DNA of 64,000 nt from Lysinibacter sp. HNR (GTDB taxonomy: Bacteria; Actinomycetota; Actinomycetes; Actinomycetales; Microbacteriaceae), in assembly GCF_029760935.1 (NCBI RefSeq), contig NZ_CP121684.1, forward strand, positions 2,604,001 to 2,668,000. The letters are read 5' to 3'. Both the position numbers and the translations under genes were made by a program. A model generated the notes under the pieces. That model saw nothing but the letters and a program-made list of their open reading frames with translations. It did not search any database and was not told the origin of the DNA. Positions 35,382 through 44,530 of this stretch are shown here, piece by piece. How positions within the stretch are numbered: the stretch's first letter is position 1; every line of letters begins with the position of its first letter.

Positions 35382-36472
35382 GAGACCCTCACTCTCGGGT
35401 CAATAACCCCGTAGAGAATATCAACAAGAAAGTTCAGCCCAATATAGACAACACCCACCACAAGGCCAACACCCATAATCGCGGGAAGATCAAGCCGGGT
35501 TGCCGCCGCATACGAGTACTCTCCCAACCCGTGCCACGAATACACCTTCTCCACCAGCACGGTCCCCGAGAGCAGAGCGCCAAATGCCAGTCCAAGAACC
35601 GTGATAATCGGCACCAGGGCCCCGCGCAGCACGTAACCAAAAATAACCGTGCGCCGGGGCAAACCTTTAGCACGTGCGGCCTTGACGTAGTCCATGTCAA
35701 GCACCTCCATCACCGACGAGCGGGCAAACCTCGTGAGCAACCCGATGGTGTAGAGCGCAAGCACGGAGGCCGGGAGCACTAGGTGATAAACGGCATCAAC
35801 AAAGGTGGACCACTGACCCGCCAGGAGGGAATCCACGGTATAGAGACCCGTCACATGCGGCGGCGGAATAGCGGCAGGATCGAGCCGTCCTGAACCGGGG
35901 AAGATTCCGAGCACAAAGAAGAACACGTAGTACACCACGAGCGCCAGCCAGAAGGTTGGCCAGGACAACCCGATCAGGCTCACCACGCGGATAACCTGGT
36001 CGGTGATGGTGCGGCGCTTCATTGCCGCCCAGAGCCCCAGTCCAACTCCGATGAGGGCGGAAAAAACGATAGCACTCAGGGCCAGTTCAATGGTCGCGGG
36101 AAACGCCCTCGCCAACTCCTCGGCAACGGGCATCCGCGTCTGTGTTGAGGTACCTAAATCCCCCTGAAGAATATGTGCCAGGTAGGTAAAATATTGCACT
36201 ATGAGCGGTTTGTCCAGCCCGGATTCCTCACGAAACTTCGCAACAATCTCAGGGTTTGACGCGGCCTGCTCGCCCAGCGCCGCCTGCACCGGATCCGCCG
36301 GAACCAGGTTGGTGAGGACAAAGGTCACCACCGTCACACCCACCATGAGCAGCGCCGTCAACCCCAAACGGATGCCTAGGTAACGCACCAGGGGCGGAAT
36401 TCCCCTTCGTGGTGCGTTACCCTCGCGAGGTACGGTCGTGTTCTTTGCGCTATTTGATGAGCGCAAGATCAA
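35378..36472 (-). CDS. dppB: peptide ABC transporter permease, DppB type
   Basis: A membrane protein of up to 364 residues with about six helices; family motifs LVPADPVQAALGEQA near the start, the EAA loop in YVLRGALVPIITVLGL, and the end VDILYGVIDPRVRVS. The TTG at 36472 overlaps the upstream gene by 23 bp and adds a 28-residue polar leader. A GTG at 36388, with AGGGGA 11 bp upstream, starts at MRYLGIRLGLTALL and matches the normal family start, so the true start is uncertain. Confidence 0.92.
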   Translation of the reverse strand: MILRSSNSAKNTTVPREGNAPRRGIPPLVRYLGIRLGLTALLMVGVTVVTFVLTNLVPADPVQAALGEQAASNPEIVAKFREESGLDKPLIVQYFTYLAHILQGDLGTSTQTRMPVAEELARAFPATIELALSAIVFSALIGVGLGLWAAMKRRTITDQVIRVVSLIGLSWPTFWLALVVYYVFFFVLGIFPGSGRLDPAAIPPPHVTGLYTVDSLLAGQWSTFVDAVYHLVLPASVLALYTIGLLTRFARSSVMEVLDMDYVKAARAKGLPRRTVIFGYVLRGALVPIITVLGLAFGALLSGTVLVEKVYSWHGLGEYSYAAATRLDLPAIMGVGLVVGVVYIGLNFLVDILYGVIDPRVRVS

Positions 36473-38018
36473 CCGTCCACACGGGGTTGGTCACAACCGA
36501 CACAATTGACGAGACCGTCACCACATTTTGCGCGGGCTGTAGCAGCGGAACGAAGGGACCGGAGAGGTTCATCTGCTGCTGCATAGCCTCGTATGCGGGC
36601 GCACGCTCGTCACCCACAGCTGCCCGGGCCGCGGCGGCCAGATCCGTTACAACGGGGTCGGCTCCCGCCTCCCACCCGGCGCGCAAGCCCACCAGCTCGC
36701 CCGGGGCAAAGACCAGGTAGTTCGAGGGGTCTGGGAAATCGGGTCCCCAGTACCAGAGGCCAGCCTGCTCGGTTCCACCGCGATACGCATCAAGCTCGGT
36801 TGCAACGGGCGCGGGGGCCAGTTCAAGATTAATACCGATTGACGACACCTGAGCCTGGATGGCCTCCGCCACGCTCTGGAGCGAGAGTCCCTGAACCGTG
36901 ATGTCGTTGGGGAAGCTCAGGGTGACCTTCTCACCGCTGTACCCGGACTCGCTGAGGGCAGTCTTCGCTGCCTCAAGATCGCGCTGGTTGCCCTGGCCTG
37001 CTGTGAGGGCACCCACAAAGATCGAGGGAATCACTCCGCCAGGACGTACCGAGCCGGTACCGGCCAGGTCGACTATCCTGTCATAATCGATCGAGTGCTT
37101 AACCGCCTCAACAAACTTGGGATTTGAAGTGACCTTACTCACGCTCTCCTGCTGGTTGAGGAAGAGAAAGATCATGTAGCGGGAGGCGTGACTAATAATG
37201 TTCACATCCCTGCCCTCAAGCTCCGCCACCTGGTCGGGGTTGAGGTCAAGAGCAACCTGGGATTCGCCTTTTTCAACGTTGAGCTTCTGGGTGGGTCCAG
37301 CAACGTTACGCAGGACAACCCGATCGTAGGCGGGTTTTTCCCCCGTGTACTCCGGGTTAACGGAGAGCACAACCTGTGAGGCCGCGTCAAACGATTCCAG
37401 TTGATACGGGCCGGAGCCAGCCGACTGCGAGTTCAGAAACCTCTCAGCATCGTCGGATTCCGTTGCTGAGCCACCATTTTGCTCCACGACGTCCTGATTT
37501 ACCACGCTAAGCGCGGGGTTCGGCAGGATAAAGGGCAGCGCGGGGTTCGGCTCGTCCGAGGTGAGGGTGAGAGTGCTGTCGTCTACCTTCTCAACGGTCA
37601 CTCCGTCAAGCAAAAACGAGGGGTTTCCCTGCACCCCCTGAACCCGCTGCAGGGAGAAGACCGCATCGTCAACCGTCACATCGCTGCCGTCGGAAAATTT
37701 TGCCCCGCCCTTCATAGTGAGGGTGAGAACGGTATTGTCCTCATTTGTCTCGTAGCTTGCCAGACCGTCAACGGGGGTCGTAACGTCGTCACCATCAAAG
37801 GTGAGCAGAGTTTCATAGAGGGCATGCGCGACTATTGCACCCGTTGTTTCGTATTGACGGTTGGGATCCGCCGTCTTGAGATCGAATGATGCGTCAACCA
37901 CAAGCGACCGCGCACCGCCCCCACCCTCTGGGGAGCCTCCCGCACACGCGGTCAGAAAAAGAGCGGTTGCGGCAAGCACGCTGGTCACGCTCAGGGCACG
38001 TCTCAGAGACAGATTCAT
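36450..38018 (-). CDS. dppA: peptide/nickel-type solute-binding lipoprotein
   Basis: The 522-residue SBP_bac_5 protein captures the substrate for the operon's transporter. A lipoprotein signal ends in LFLTACAGG, so it is tethered outside the membrane. Family features include ANRQYETTG-like ligand pocket start, LTMKGGAKFSDGSDVTVDDAVFSLQR, and the C-terminal half beginning near ALTAGQGNQRDLEAAK. GGGAGG precedes the ATG. It is first in the operon dppABCDF, whose gene starts and stops all overlap. The substrate class (peptide, nickel or other) cannot be told from sequence alone. Confidence 0.92.
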   Translation of the reverse strand: MNLSLRRALSVTSVLAATALFLTACAGGSPEGGGGARSLVVDASFDLKTADPNRQYETTGAIVAHALYETLLTFDGDDVTTPVDGLASYETNEDNTVLTLTMKGGAKFSDGSDVTVDDAVFSLQRVQGVQGNPSFLLDGVTVEKVDDSTLTLTSDEPNPALPFILPNPALSVVNQDVVEQNGGSATESDDAERFLNSQSAGSGPYQLESFDAASQVVLSVNPEYTGEKPAYDRVVLRNVAGPTQKLNVEKGESQVALDLNPDQVAELEGRDVNIISHASRYMIFLFLNQQESVSKVTSNPKFVEAVKHSIDYDRIVDLAGTGSVRPGGVIPSIFVGALTAGQGNQRDLEAAKTALSESGYSGEKVTLSFPNDITVQGLSLQSVAEAIQAQVSSIGINLELAPAPVATELDAYRGGTEQAGLWYWGPDFPDPSNYLVFAPGELVGLRAGWEAGADPVVTDLAAAARAAVGDERAPAYEAMQQQMNLSGPFVPLLQPAQNVVTVSSIVSVVTNPVWTVDLALIK

Positions 38019-38234
38019 ACAGGCCTCCCGGGGGGTGGAGCCATCTCACGCGGGACGGCGGGGTGTAAGACTAACTGTGTGGAAAAGAAATTCATATCCA
38101 CTAGAGGAATCATATAGCAATATATAACTAGCTTTTTACGCTGAACCGCGCACTAAACTCAGCAATATCGTTTTGTGACCACCGGCAACGTGGAAAAATG
38201 AGGTCATCATTCACAAAACGCCAACAAAAACAGC

Positions 38235-38627
38235 CTAGACAACCTGCGTACACACGCTGACCTGCGGGGAACCATCCGCCGAGGTATAAAACTCCGTGAG
38301 CCGCAGGAGCCCGTCGGGTTGGCGCGAGATAACAGACTCGGCCTGACCCGCCGTAACACCGGAACCGTGTTGCCGATGGTGGTAGGACAGGCGTACGGTA
38401 TCGCCGCTGCGAAGGCCGGAGAAGCGCCCCACAATCACGGTGTCACCCGAGTACTCCCCCCACACCACATCCCGATCCTCGTGATAGGTGAAACGGGTAG
38501 GTGTGCTACTCACGGCGCTTGTTGTGGATGACAACATCTCAAAAACGACCCCGTCGAGGGATACGGCCTCACGCACCCCGACAATCTCGGCGCTATCGGT
38601 CAGCTTTTCTGTTGAATGGTCCGACAC
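38235..38627 (-). CDS. conserved hypothetical protein, probable calycin-like fold
   Basis: A 130-residue protein starting at the second GTG, which has a strong AGGAGG 7 bp upstream; the first GTG (38633) is too close to that site. The middle reads RFTYHEDRDVVWGEYSGDTVIVGRF, a motif I recognise from small actinobacterial proteins with no settled function, and the whole is mostly beta strands with no signal peptide or membrane helix. It lies 46 bp after the FprA-like gene on the same strand and may be co-transcribed with it. No function is proposed. Confidence 0.6.
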   Translation of the reverse strand: MSDHSTEKLTDSAEIVGVREAVSLDGVVFEMLSSTTSAVSSTPTRFTYHEDRDVVWGEYSGDTVIVGRFSGLRSGDTVRLSYHHRQHGSGVTAGQAESVISRQPDGLLRLTEFYTSADGSPQVSVCTQVV

Positions 38628-38672
38628 GGACACACCTCCTGGTTGGGAAATACGGTGAAAAAGTGAGCAGCT

Positions 38673-40031
38673 CTAGTCTTCTTCGCGAGAAATACGTATC
38701 ATCTCATCACGCGGAACAACTTTGATGCGGGGGCGATCACTCTGCTGACCCCGCTGAATCTCGTGCTCATCAAGCAAACGCCATCCCTCAACCGTGGTGT
38801 ATTTAATCCCGCGGGAATCGAGCAGAGCGTCAACAGACTCTTCAGCGGGGTCCTCGGGAGTCCACCACAGTTCACGATCCTGCGTGAGGTGGCTCAGGGT
38901 CTCCATCGCGTCTGATTTGGTGTGGCCGATAAGCCCAACCGGCCCACGCTTAATCCACCCCGTGGCATATACACCGGGAATCACCTGTCCGGTCTCGTCA
39001 ATAACCTGACCGCCGTTATTGGGAATCACACCCCGCTCAGAGTCGAACGGAATGCCGTCAACCGGCGATCCAAAGTATCCCACCGCACGATAGATCGCTT
39101 GAATGGGGAGCTCACGGATTTCCCCGGTACCGGTTACACCGCCGTCTCCGTCAGGAAGCATCCGCTCGTATCGAATCGCGCTCACAACACCGTCCCGGCT
39201 TACAATCTCAACGGGCTTGGAGTAAAAGTGTAAGTGCAGGCGGCGAGACGCCGAACCGCTCTCGCGCTCACGCCACTGCCTCATCACACGATCAATTACC
39301 ATCACCTGCTTGTTCCCGGCGATCGCTGCTTCGGCGGAGGGGTCGTGAATCTCAAAGTCTTCTTCGTACAAGACCATGTCTACATCTCGCACCTCACCCA
39401 GCTCACGCAGTTCAAGGGGGGTGAACTTGACGCTCGTGGGACCGCGGCGGCCAAAAACGTGCACATCCGTCACGGGATTGTCTTTGAGTCCTCGGTAGAC
39501 GTTGTCAGGGATCTCCGTGGGCAGTAAATCATCCGCGTGCTTGATAAGCATGCGCGAGATATCGAGAGCCACGTTGCCGTTTCCAATCACAGCGATCTTC
39601 TCGGCCTCAAGCGGCCAGGTACGAGGAACATCCGGATGCCCGTCAAACCAGCTCACAAAGTCGGCGGCACCGTAGGAACCCGGGAGTTCGATTCCCGGGA
39701 TGTCGAGGTTGGCATCCCGAATCGCCCCGGTTGCAAAGATGACGGCGTGGTAGTGCTTTTTCAGGTCAGAAAGAGTGATGTCCGTGCCGTAGTGTATATT
39801 TCCGAAGTAACGAATATCACCCCCGTCAAGCACCTCGCGCAGGGCGTTGATGATCCCTTTGATTCGGGGATGATCAGGAGAGACTCCATAGCGCACCAGC
39901 CCATAGGGAGCGGGAAGGTGCTCAAAGAGATCGATGGACACGTCAAAGTCGCGCTCCCCCTTTACCAGAAGATCTGCGGCATAGATGCCCGCGGGTCCAG
40001 CACCAACAATTGCAAGCCTCAATTTTGTCAT
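38673..40031 (-). CDS. fprA: FprA-type ferredoxin/flavodoxin-NADP reductase
   Basis: The 452-residue protein carries an N-terminal FAD motif (AIVGAGPAGIYAADLL) and the adrenodoxin-reductase-like hallmarks LPAPYGLVRYGVSPDHP and VIGNGNVALDISRML, plus the C-terminal YATGWIKRGPVGLIGHTKSDA. It transfers electrons between NADPH and ferredoxin in the cytoplasm. The start has GAGG 6 bp upstream. The partner ferredoxin and P450 are not in this window. FprA-like rather than classical FNR is judged from these motifs. Confidence 0.92.
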   Translation of the reverse strand: MTKLRLAIVGAGPAGIYAADLLVKGERDFDVSIDLFEHLPAPYGLVRYGVSPDHPRIKGIINALREVLDGGDIRYFGNIHYGTDITLSDLKKHYHAVIFATGAIRDANLDIPGIELPGSYGAADFVSWFDGHPDVPRTWPLEAEKIAVIGNGNVALDISRMLIKHADDLLPTEIPDNVYRGLKDNPVTDVHVFGRRGPTSVKFTPLELRELGEVRDVDMVLYEEDFEIHDPSAEAAIAGNKQVMVIDRVMRQWRERESGSASRRLHLHFYSKPVEIVSRDGVVSAIRYERMLPDGDGGVTGTGEIRELPIQAIYRAVGYFGSPVDGIPFDSERGVIPNNGGQVIDETGQVIPGVYATGWIKRGPVGLIGHTKSDAMETLSHLTQDRELWWTPEDPAEESVDALLDSRGIKYTTVEGWRLLDEHEIQRGQQSDRPRIKVVPRDEMIRISREED

Positions 40032-40104
40032 TTTTTCCTCACTCTAATGCCTGAACGAAAGAAACGTCACGACCTAAAATCGTGACTATTGTGAGCACAC
40101 TGCC

Positions 40105-41178
40105 CTAGTGCGTACGGTTAATAACTGAGTCAGCCAGCTTTATGAGAGACTGTTTAACCTGACCGTCGGGCAGCACATCAAGAGCCGCAATTGCCTCGGC
40201 TCCCCATCGCTCAGCCACCCGCTGTGTTTCACGTGTAACTTCGTGTTGCCTCAGCGCGGTCACAACGGTTTCAAAATCAACATCGTTCTCGGCGGGCAGC
40301 GGTTCGCCCTCTTCTTGCGCCACAAGAGCTTGCGCTCTTTCCTCTTCGATGCGAGCAAGCAGTGTAGCGTCAGCAACACTGTTCTGGGCATTCTTCCGCA
40401 ATAGAAGCAGCGGCAGGGTGACAACACCGGCCCGCAGGTCGGTTCCCGCACGCTTGCCTGTCTCGCCGGAGGAGGGTGAGAGGTCGATAACGTCATCAAT
40501 GAGCTGGAACGCAACACCCAATTTATGACCGTACTCAACAACCGGCTTTTCATATTCGCTCGGAGCTTCAGAGAAAACCACGCCCATCTGGGCGGCGAGT
40601 GAGATAAGCGAACCGGTCTTGTCGCTCAGCACGCCCATGTAGTGCTCAACGGGATCCTCACCGGGCGCAGGGCCGACGGTCTCATGCAATTGTCCCAGGC
40701 ACAGGCGCTCAAATGTGTCTGCCTGGAGCCTGATGGCACGTTCTCCCAGGTGTGAAATGAGCTTGGACGCACGGGCGAACAACAGATCCCCGGCAAGAAT
40801 TGCAACGTTGTTAGACCAGGTCATATGGGCTGCCGTGATACCGCGCCGAAGTATGGCCTCGTCCATAACGTCGTCGTGATAGAGAGACGCAAGATGAGTG
40901 ATCTCGATTGCCCTGGCCGCGATGATGACATTTTCGTTCGCTCCGGAACCGAGCTCGGAGGCCAGCAGGGTGAGCCTCGGTCGAATTCGTTTCCCACCGG
41001 CCTCCAGGAGGTAGCGGGCAACCGCGTCTGCAACGGGCGAGGCAAAGGCAACGTCTTCCCGTAGACCGTCTTCAATCCGCTCAAGTCCCCCATCAACCCG
41101 ATCAGAGAGTTCTTTTTCGGCGGGAGTTAAAACGGTGGTGGGGGAAGCAAAGCCCTCCGCTTCATCGAATGCTGTCAC
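40105..41178 (-). CDS. all-trans polyprenyl diphosphate synthase
   Basis: 357 residues. It makes the side chain of menaquinone by chain elongation with isopentenyl diphosphate. The two Asp-rich motifs that bind Mg and diphosphates are present: first DDVMD at residues 102-106 and second in FQLIDDVID, together with GGKRIRPRL. It starts with GTG directly behind the menG stop (TAG then GTG), so it is co-transcribed and perhaps translationally coupled with menG, which fits a heptaprenyl- or octaprenyl-type menaquinone pathway. Product chain length cannot be told. Confidence 0.93.
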   Translation of the reverse strand: MTAFDEAEGFASPTTVLTPAEKELSDRVDGGLERIEDGLREDVAFASPVADAVARYLLEAGGKRIRPRLTLLASELGSGANENVIIAARAIEITHLASLYHDDVMDEAILRRGITAAHMTWSNNVAILAGDLLFARASKLISHLGERAIRLQADTFERLCLGQLHETVGPAPGEDPVEHYMGVLSDKTGSLISLAAQMGVVFSEAPSEYEKPVVEYGHKLGVAFQLIDDVIDLSPSSGETGKRAGTDLRAGVVTLPLLLLRKNAQNSVADATLLARIEEERAQALVAQEEGEPLPAENDVDFETVVTALRQHEVTRETQRVAERWGAEAIAALDVLPDGQVKQSLIKLADSVINRTH

Positions 41179-42177
41179 CTATCTCACACTACCCGGTCTT
41201 GTATCAGTAATTTTATTATTTGCATCCTTGGGGGCTGCAGCAGGCTTCTTATGTCCACCCGTCGACTTTTTACTCGAGCCAGTTGATTTTTTATTCGGCT
41301 CAGATTTTTTGCCGGGCTCAGATTTTTTGCTGGACTCGGGGTTTTTGCTGGACTCGGGGTTTTTGCTGGACTCAGATTTCTTAGTCGAGTCAAATTTTTT
41401 GCTCGTTCCAGACTTCTTGGACAGCTCAGGTTTTTCGCCCGGCGCCACATCACGGTTATCTTCTCGCACAGTCTTCCCCATCGGAACAAAACCGCGGTGT
41501 AGGGCAACCACACCACACGTAAGATTACGGTACTCTACACGCTCAAAACCGGCCTGCCCTATCCACGAGGCCAGGGTTGTCTGATCGGGCCACTCTCTAA
41601 TCGAGTCGTTCAGGTAGTCGTAAGCGTCTGTCGCGCCGTTGACCCACCCCGCAATCTTGGGCAGTACGTTTTGTGTATAAAAGTAATAGGTCTCACGGAT
41701 GACCGTGTTGGTTGGCCGAGAAAATTCGCAGATAACCACACGCCCGCCGGGCTTGGTCACCCGATACATCTCCGCGAGGGCTTTCTGCGGCTCGTCAACA
41801 TTACGCAGCCCAAATGAGATAGTGGTGACGTCAAAAGAGTTATCACCAAACGGCAGATCGGTCGCGTTGGCCTCGATAAAATCAATATTGTGTATGCCCG
41901 CACTACGTGCTCGCCCCACCGCAATCATTCCGGGTGAGAAGTCAGCGGCAACAACGTGCGCACCGCCGCGCGCAAAAGCCACACTCGAGGTACCCGTACC
42001 CGCGGCAATATCAAGCACTCTCATACCCTTACGCGGCTGAACGGCCCGAGCGGTACTCACACGCCAAAGACGAGAATTTCCCACAGATAGGAGGTCGTTG
42101 GTGAGATCGTATCGTGGCGAAACCTCGTCAAACATGCGGGAGACGACTCCCGCGTCCTTGGTACTGTCCGGGCGCAT
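41179..42177 (-). CDS. menG: demethylmenaquinone methyltransferase with an unusual Lys/Ser-rich tail
   Basis: The 332-residue protein from the ATG at 42177 methylates demethylmenaquinone with SAM, the last step of menaquinone synthesis. UbiE/MenG motifs are visible: FDEVSPRYDLTNDLLSVG, VLDIAAGTGT (SAM site), LPFGDNSFDVTTISFGLRNV and YRNLTCGVVALHRG, the family's usual end near residue ~235. Then comes a ~95-residue tail built of SKK, SSKNPE and KKSEP units. The tail contains a short 18-bp tandem DNA repeat near 41331-41370. Open frame continues upstream to 42393 but only across the menF promoter region. It is divergent from menF. Confidence 0.9.
   Translation of the reverse strand: MRPDSTKDAGVVSRMFDEVSPRYDLTNDLLSVGNSRLWRVSTARAVQPRKGMRVLDIAAGTGTSSVAFARGGAHVVAADFSPGMIAVGRARSAGIHNIDFIEANATDLPFGDNSFDVTTISFGLRNVDEPQKALAEMYRVTKPGGRVVICEFSRPTNTVIRETYYFYTQNVLPKIAGWVNGATDAYDYLNDSIREWPDQTTLASWIGQAGFERVEYRNLTCGVVALHRGFVPMGKTVREDNRDVAPGEKPELSKKSGTSKKFDSTKKSESSKNPESSKNPESSKKSEPGKKSEPNKKSTGSSKKSTGGHKKPAAAPKDANNKITDTRPGSVR
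41331..41370 (-). repeat. 18-bp tandem repeat in the MenG tail
   Basis: Two adjacent copies of an 18-bp unit that encodes SSKNPE, with further degenerate units on both sides. Such repeats can change copy number by slippage; the unit length keeps the frame. Confidence 0.7.
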
Positions 42178-42312
42178 CACACTCTCTATGTTAGCGTCAC
42201 GTCTTCCTACTTCGAGACAGAACGTAAGACCACACAGCCAACACTCACCTGACCGATCGAGAACCGAACCCCTTATACAGCAAAAATACTCATTCAGAGG
42301 TAAAGTTGTCAG

Positions 42313-43572
42313 GTGACTCTCTCCGGGCAGGCCACACCCCATGTACGGGTTCAAACAACCGCCGCAAGCCCCCATCCCAGCCTTATCCCCCACCTGGACC
42401 CACAGGGTCCTCAGTTATGGATGCGCAATAACAACGGCATTGCCGGAATCGGCACCCTGCTTCGCTTAGAATTCACCGGCCCTACGCGCTTCACGGATGC
42501 TGCAGACGCTTGGCGCAGTATCGTGTCTCACGCCACCATTGATGACCAGGTGCAGCTTCAGGGAACCGGACTCATTGCCTTTGGAACATTTGCATTTGCA
42601 GATAGTTCCGCCACCACAAGTGTTCTGCACATACCCCGCATAGTTATTGGGAGAAACGATACTTCCGCCTGGGTAACGCAGATCCGTTTTGCGCACGAAG
42701 ATAGTTTCGACACGATTCCCCAAGCAATACCACTGGGAGAGAGCTACCGGGTAAGTTTCCGCAACGGCTCAATGAGTCCCTCCGCATTTTCTGAAGCGGT
42801 GTCCCGGGCCACCACACGAATCACCGCCGGTGAACTGGAAAAAGTTGTTTTATCACGCGAGCTGGTCGGAGAATTTCCGTTGGGAGCCGATCGCAGACTT
42901 CCCCTGGCCTACCTCTCACGTGAGTACCCCGACTGCTGGACCTTCTCCATCGACGGCCTGTTTGGAGCCAGCCCAGAAACGCTGATCGAAGCACAGAATG
43001 GTCTAGTACACGCCCGTGTCCTCGCGGGAACTACCGCGCGCGGAACAACTCAAGAAGAGGACGCATTTCTTGCCGAATCGCTCGCAACAAGCTCTAAAAA
43101 CATCGCGGAGCACAAGTTGGCGGTGGGAAGCGTCTTAGAGACGTTAAAACCCTATGTCTCCCAGGTGAGCGCTAATGACCATCCTTTTCTTCTCAAGCTT
43201 CCCAACCTCTGGCACCTGGCAACCGACGTCAACGCTCGGCTGATAGACACAACAACTTCGCTTGACCTGGTTAGTGCGGTGCATCCCACAGCCGCAGTAG
43301 CGGGAACCCCCACACCTTTGGCCCTGCAGCTCATTGAAGAGCTCGAAAACTTTGATAGGGGTCGGTATGCCGGGGCGACGGGGTGGCTCGATTCCATGGG
43401 TAACTGTCAATGGGCGGTGACCCTGCGTTGCGCCCAAATCTGCGGCGACACAATCACCGCCTATGCCGGGAGTGGAATCGTCGCGGGCAGCGAACCTGAA
43501 GACGAATTGGCAGAGACCCAGATCAAATTTACCCCCATCGTCGACTCACTCACCCGAGGTGCGTCTCTTTAA
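42313..43572 (+). CDS. menF: isochorismate synthase
   Basis: The 419-residue protein converts chorismate to isochorismate, the first committed step of menaquinone synthesis. Chorismate-binding family motifs: GASPETLI, ARVLAGTTARG, AVHPTAAVAGTP, then GRYAGATGWLDSMGNCQWAVTLR and AGSGIVAGSEPEDELAET. The GTG start has AGAGGT upstream. It is divergent from menG, with which it shares a 135-bp region, so the two halves of the pathway may be co-regulated. The stop overlaps the convergent AsnC-type gene by 4 bp. Confidence 0.93.
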   Translation: MTLSGQATPHVRVQTTAASPHPSLIPHLDPQGPQLWMRNNNGIAGIGTLLRLEFTGPTRFTDAADAWRSIVSHATIDDQVQLQGTGLIAFGTFAFADSSATTSVLHIPRIVIGRNDTSAWVTQIRFAHEDSFDTIPQAIPLGESYRVSFRNGSMSPSAFSEAVSRATTRITAGELEKVVLSRELVGEFPLGADRRLPLAYLSREYPDCWTFSIDGLFGASPETLIEAQNGLVHARVLAGTTARGTTQEEDAFLAESLATSSKNIAEHKLAVGSVLETLKPYVSQVSANDHPFLLKLPNLWHLATDVNARLIDTTTSLDLVSAVHPTAAVAGTPTPLALQLIEELENFDRGRYAGATGWLDSMGNCQWAVTLRCAQICGDTITAYAGSGIVAGSEPEDELAETQIKFTPIVDSLTRGASL

Positions 43573-44525
43573 GAGTCACCCCTTACGGGAACACCCCCGC
43601 GCATAAAGGGTGTTGTCACCAGAGAGGTCTTGACGGTGAGCACCGTGCTCGCCCATTCCGAATCGGTCAGAAACACTCTCAGGTGCTCCAGTGACCGCAT
43701 GTTCACATGGACAAGAATCTGGAACTCACCCATGAGCATCACCGCATAGCGCACCGCGGGCTCTTCAGCAATCATCTGTCCCACCCACATCACACTGGAT
43801 GGTGGAACCTGAATCCACAGCATGGCCTCCACGGGAAATCCCAGAGGCACGGGGTCGACAATGGCCCGCACCGAGACAAACCCCTCCTCCAACAGGGATC
43901 TGAGTCTGCGACGGGCCGTGGGCTGTGACAGGTTTGCCGCATCGGCAAGTTCTGTGAGAGAGGCCCTCCCATCCGTGACCAGTAGTTCGATGAGACGTCT
44001 ATCGGTCTCTGACGGGGGAAACTCAGGTTCACCGGGCTCCACACGGGGGACCGCCGATGCGAGACGGGTCGTCTCTGCCTCTGAGAGAAGAGAGGGATGC
44101 CATCCAGCTACCGTGCGAAAATAGTGTAAAACGGGGCTTGCCGACACCTCACGCACCCCGTCAATGGCGGGAATCGCCTCGTGTACCAGGGCCGCTACAC
44201 TGGTCTCGGCCTGCTGCGCCTCAACCATCAGACGGGAGGGGGAGGCAAGAACGTACGCAAAAACTATGCCGGGATATCGACTCACGCTGAGCGCGGCCTC
44301 CCTCATTTTCAGGGGGTCACACTCCACCTCAATGACAGAGGTATAACCGTAGTGGGCAAGCCCGACAACCGAAACTAACCGGGATTGCAGAAGCTCGTTG
44401 CCTCGGCGGCTCACTGTGCGAAGAGGCTCGCCAAGAACCTCGGCAATCGTCTTCCAGGATGCCCGTCCGTTAATCTGAAGCGCACCGATGATTCGCCGAT
44501 CCAGCGCATCAAATTTCTTGGACAT
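43569..44525 (-). CDS. tandem Lrp/AsnC-type transcription regulator
   Basis: 318 residues with two copies of the AsnC unit: helix-turn-helix IIGALQINGRASWKTIAEVLG near residue 12 and again LIELLVTDGRASLTELADAANLSQPTARRR near residue 185, each followed by an effector-binding region. Such duplicated regulators sense small molecules, often amino acids. It ends 5 bp before the murB stop region on the same strand, and overlaps menF in the opposite direction. Its targets are unknown. Confidence 0.88.
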   Translation of the reverse strand: MSKKFDALDRRIIGALQINGRASWKTIAEVLGEPLRTVSRRGNELLQSRLVSVVGLAHYGYTSVIEVECDPLKMREAALSVSRYPGIVFAYVLASPSRLMVEAQQAETSVAALVHEAIPAIDGVREVSASPVLHYFRTVAGWHPSLLSEAETTRLASAVPRVEPGEPEFPPSETDRRLIELLVTDGRASLTELADAANLSQPTARRRLRSLLEEGFVSVRAIVDPVPLGFPVEAMLWIQVPPSSVMWVGQMIAEEPAVRYAVMLMGEFQILVHVNMRSLEHLRVFLTDSEWASTVLTVKTSLVTTPFMRGGVPVRGDS

Positions 44526-44530
44526 GATGT

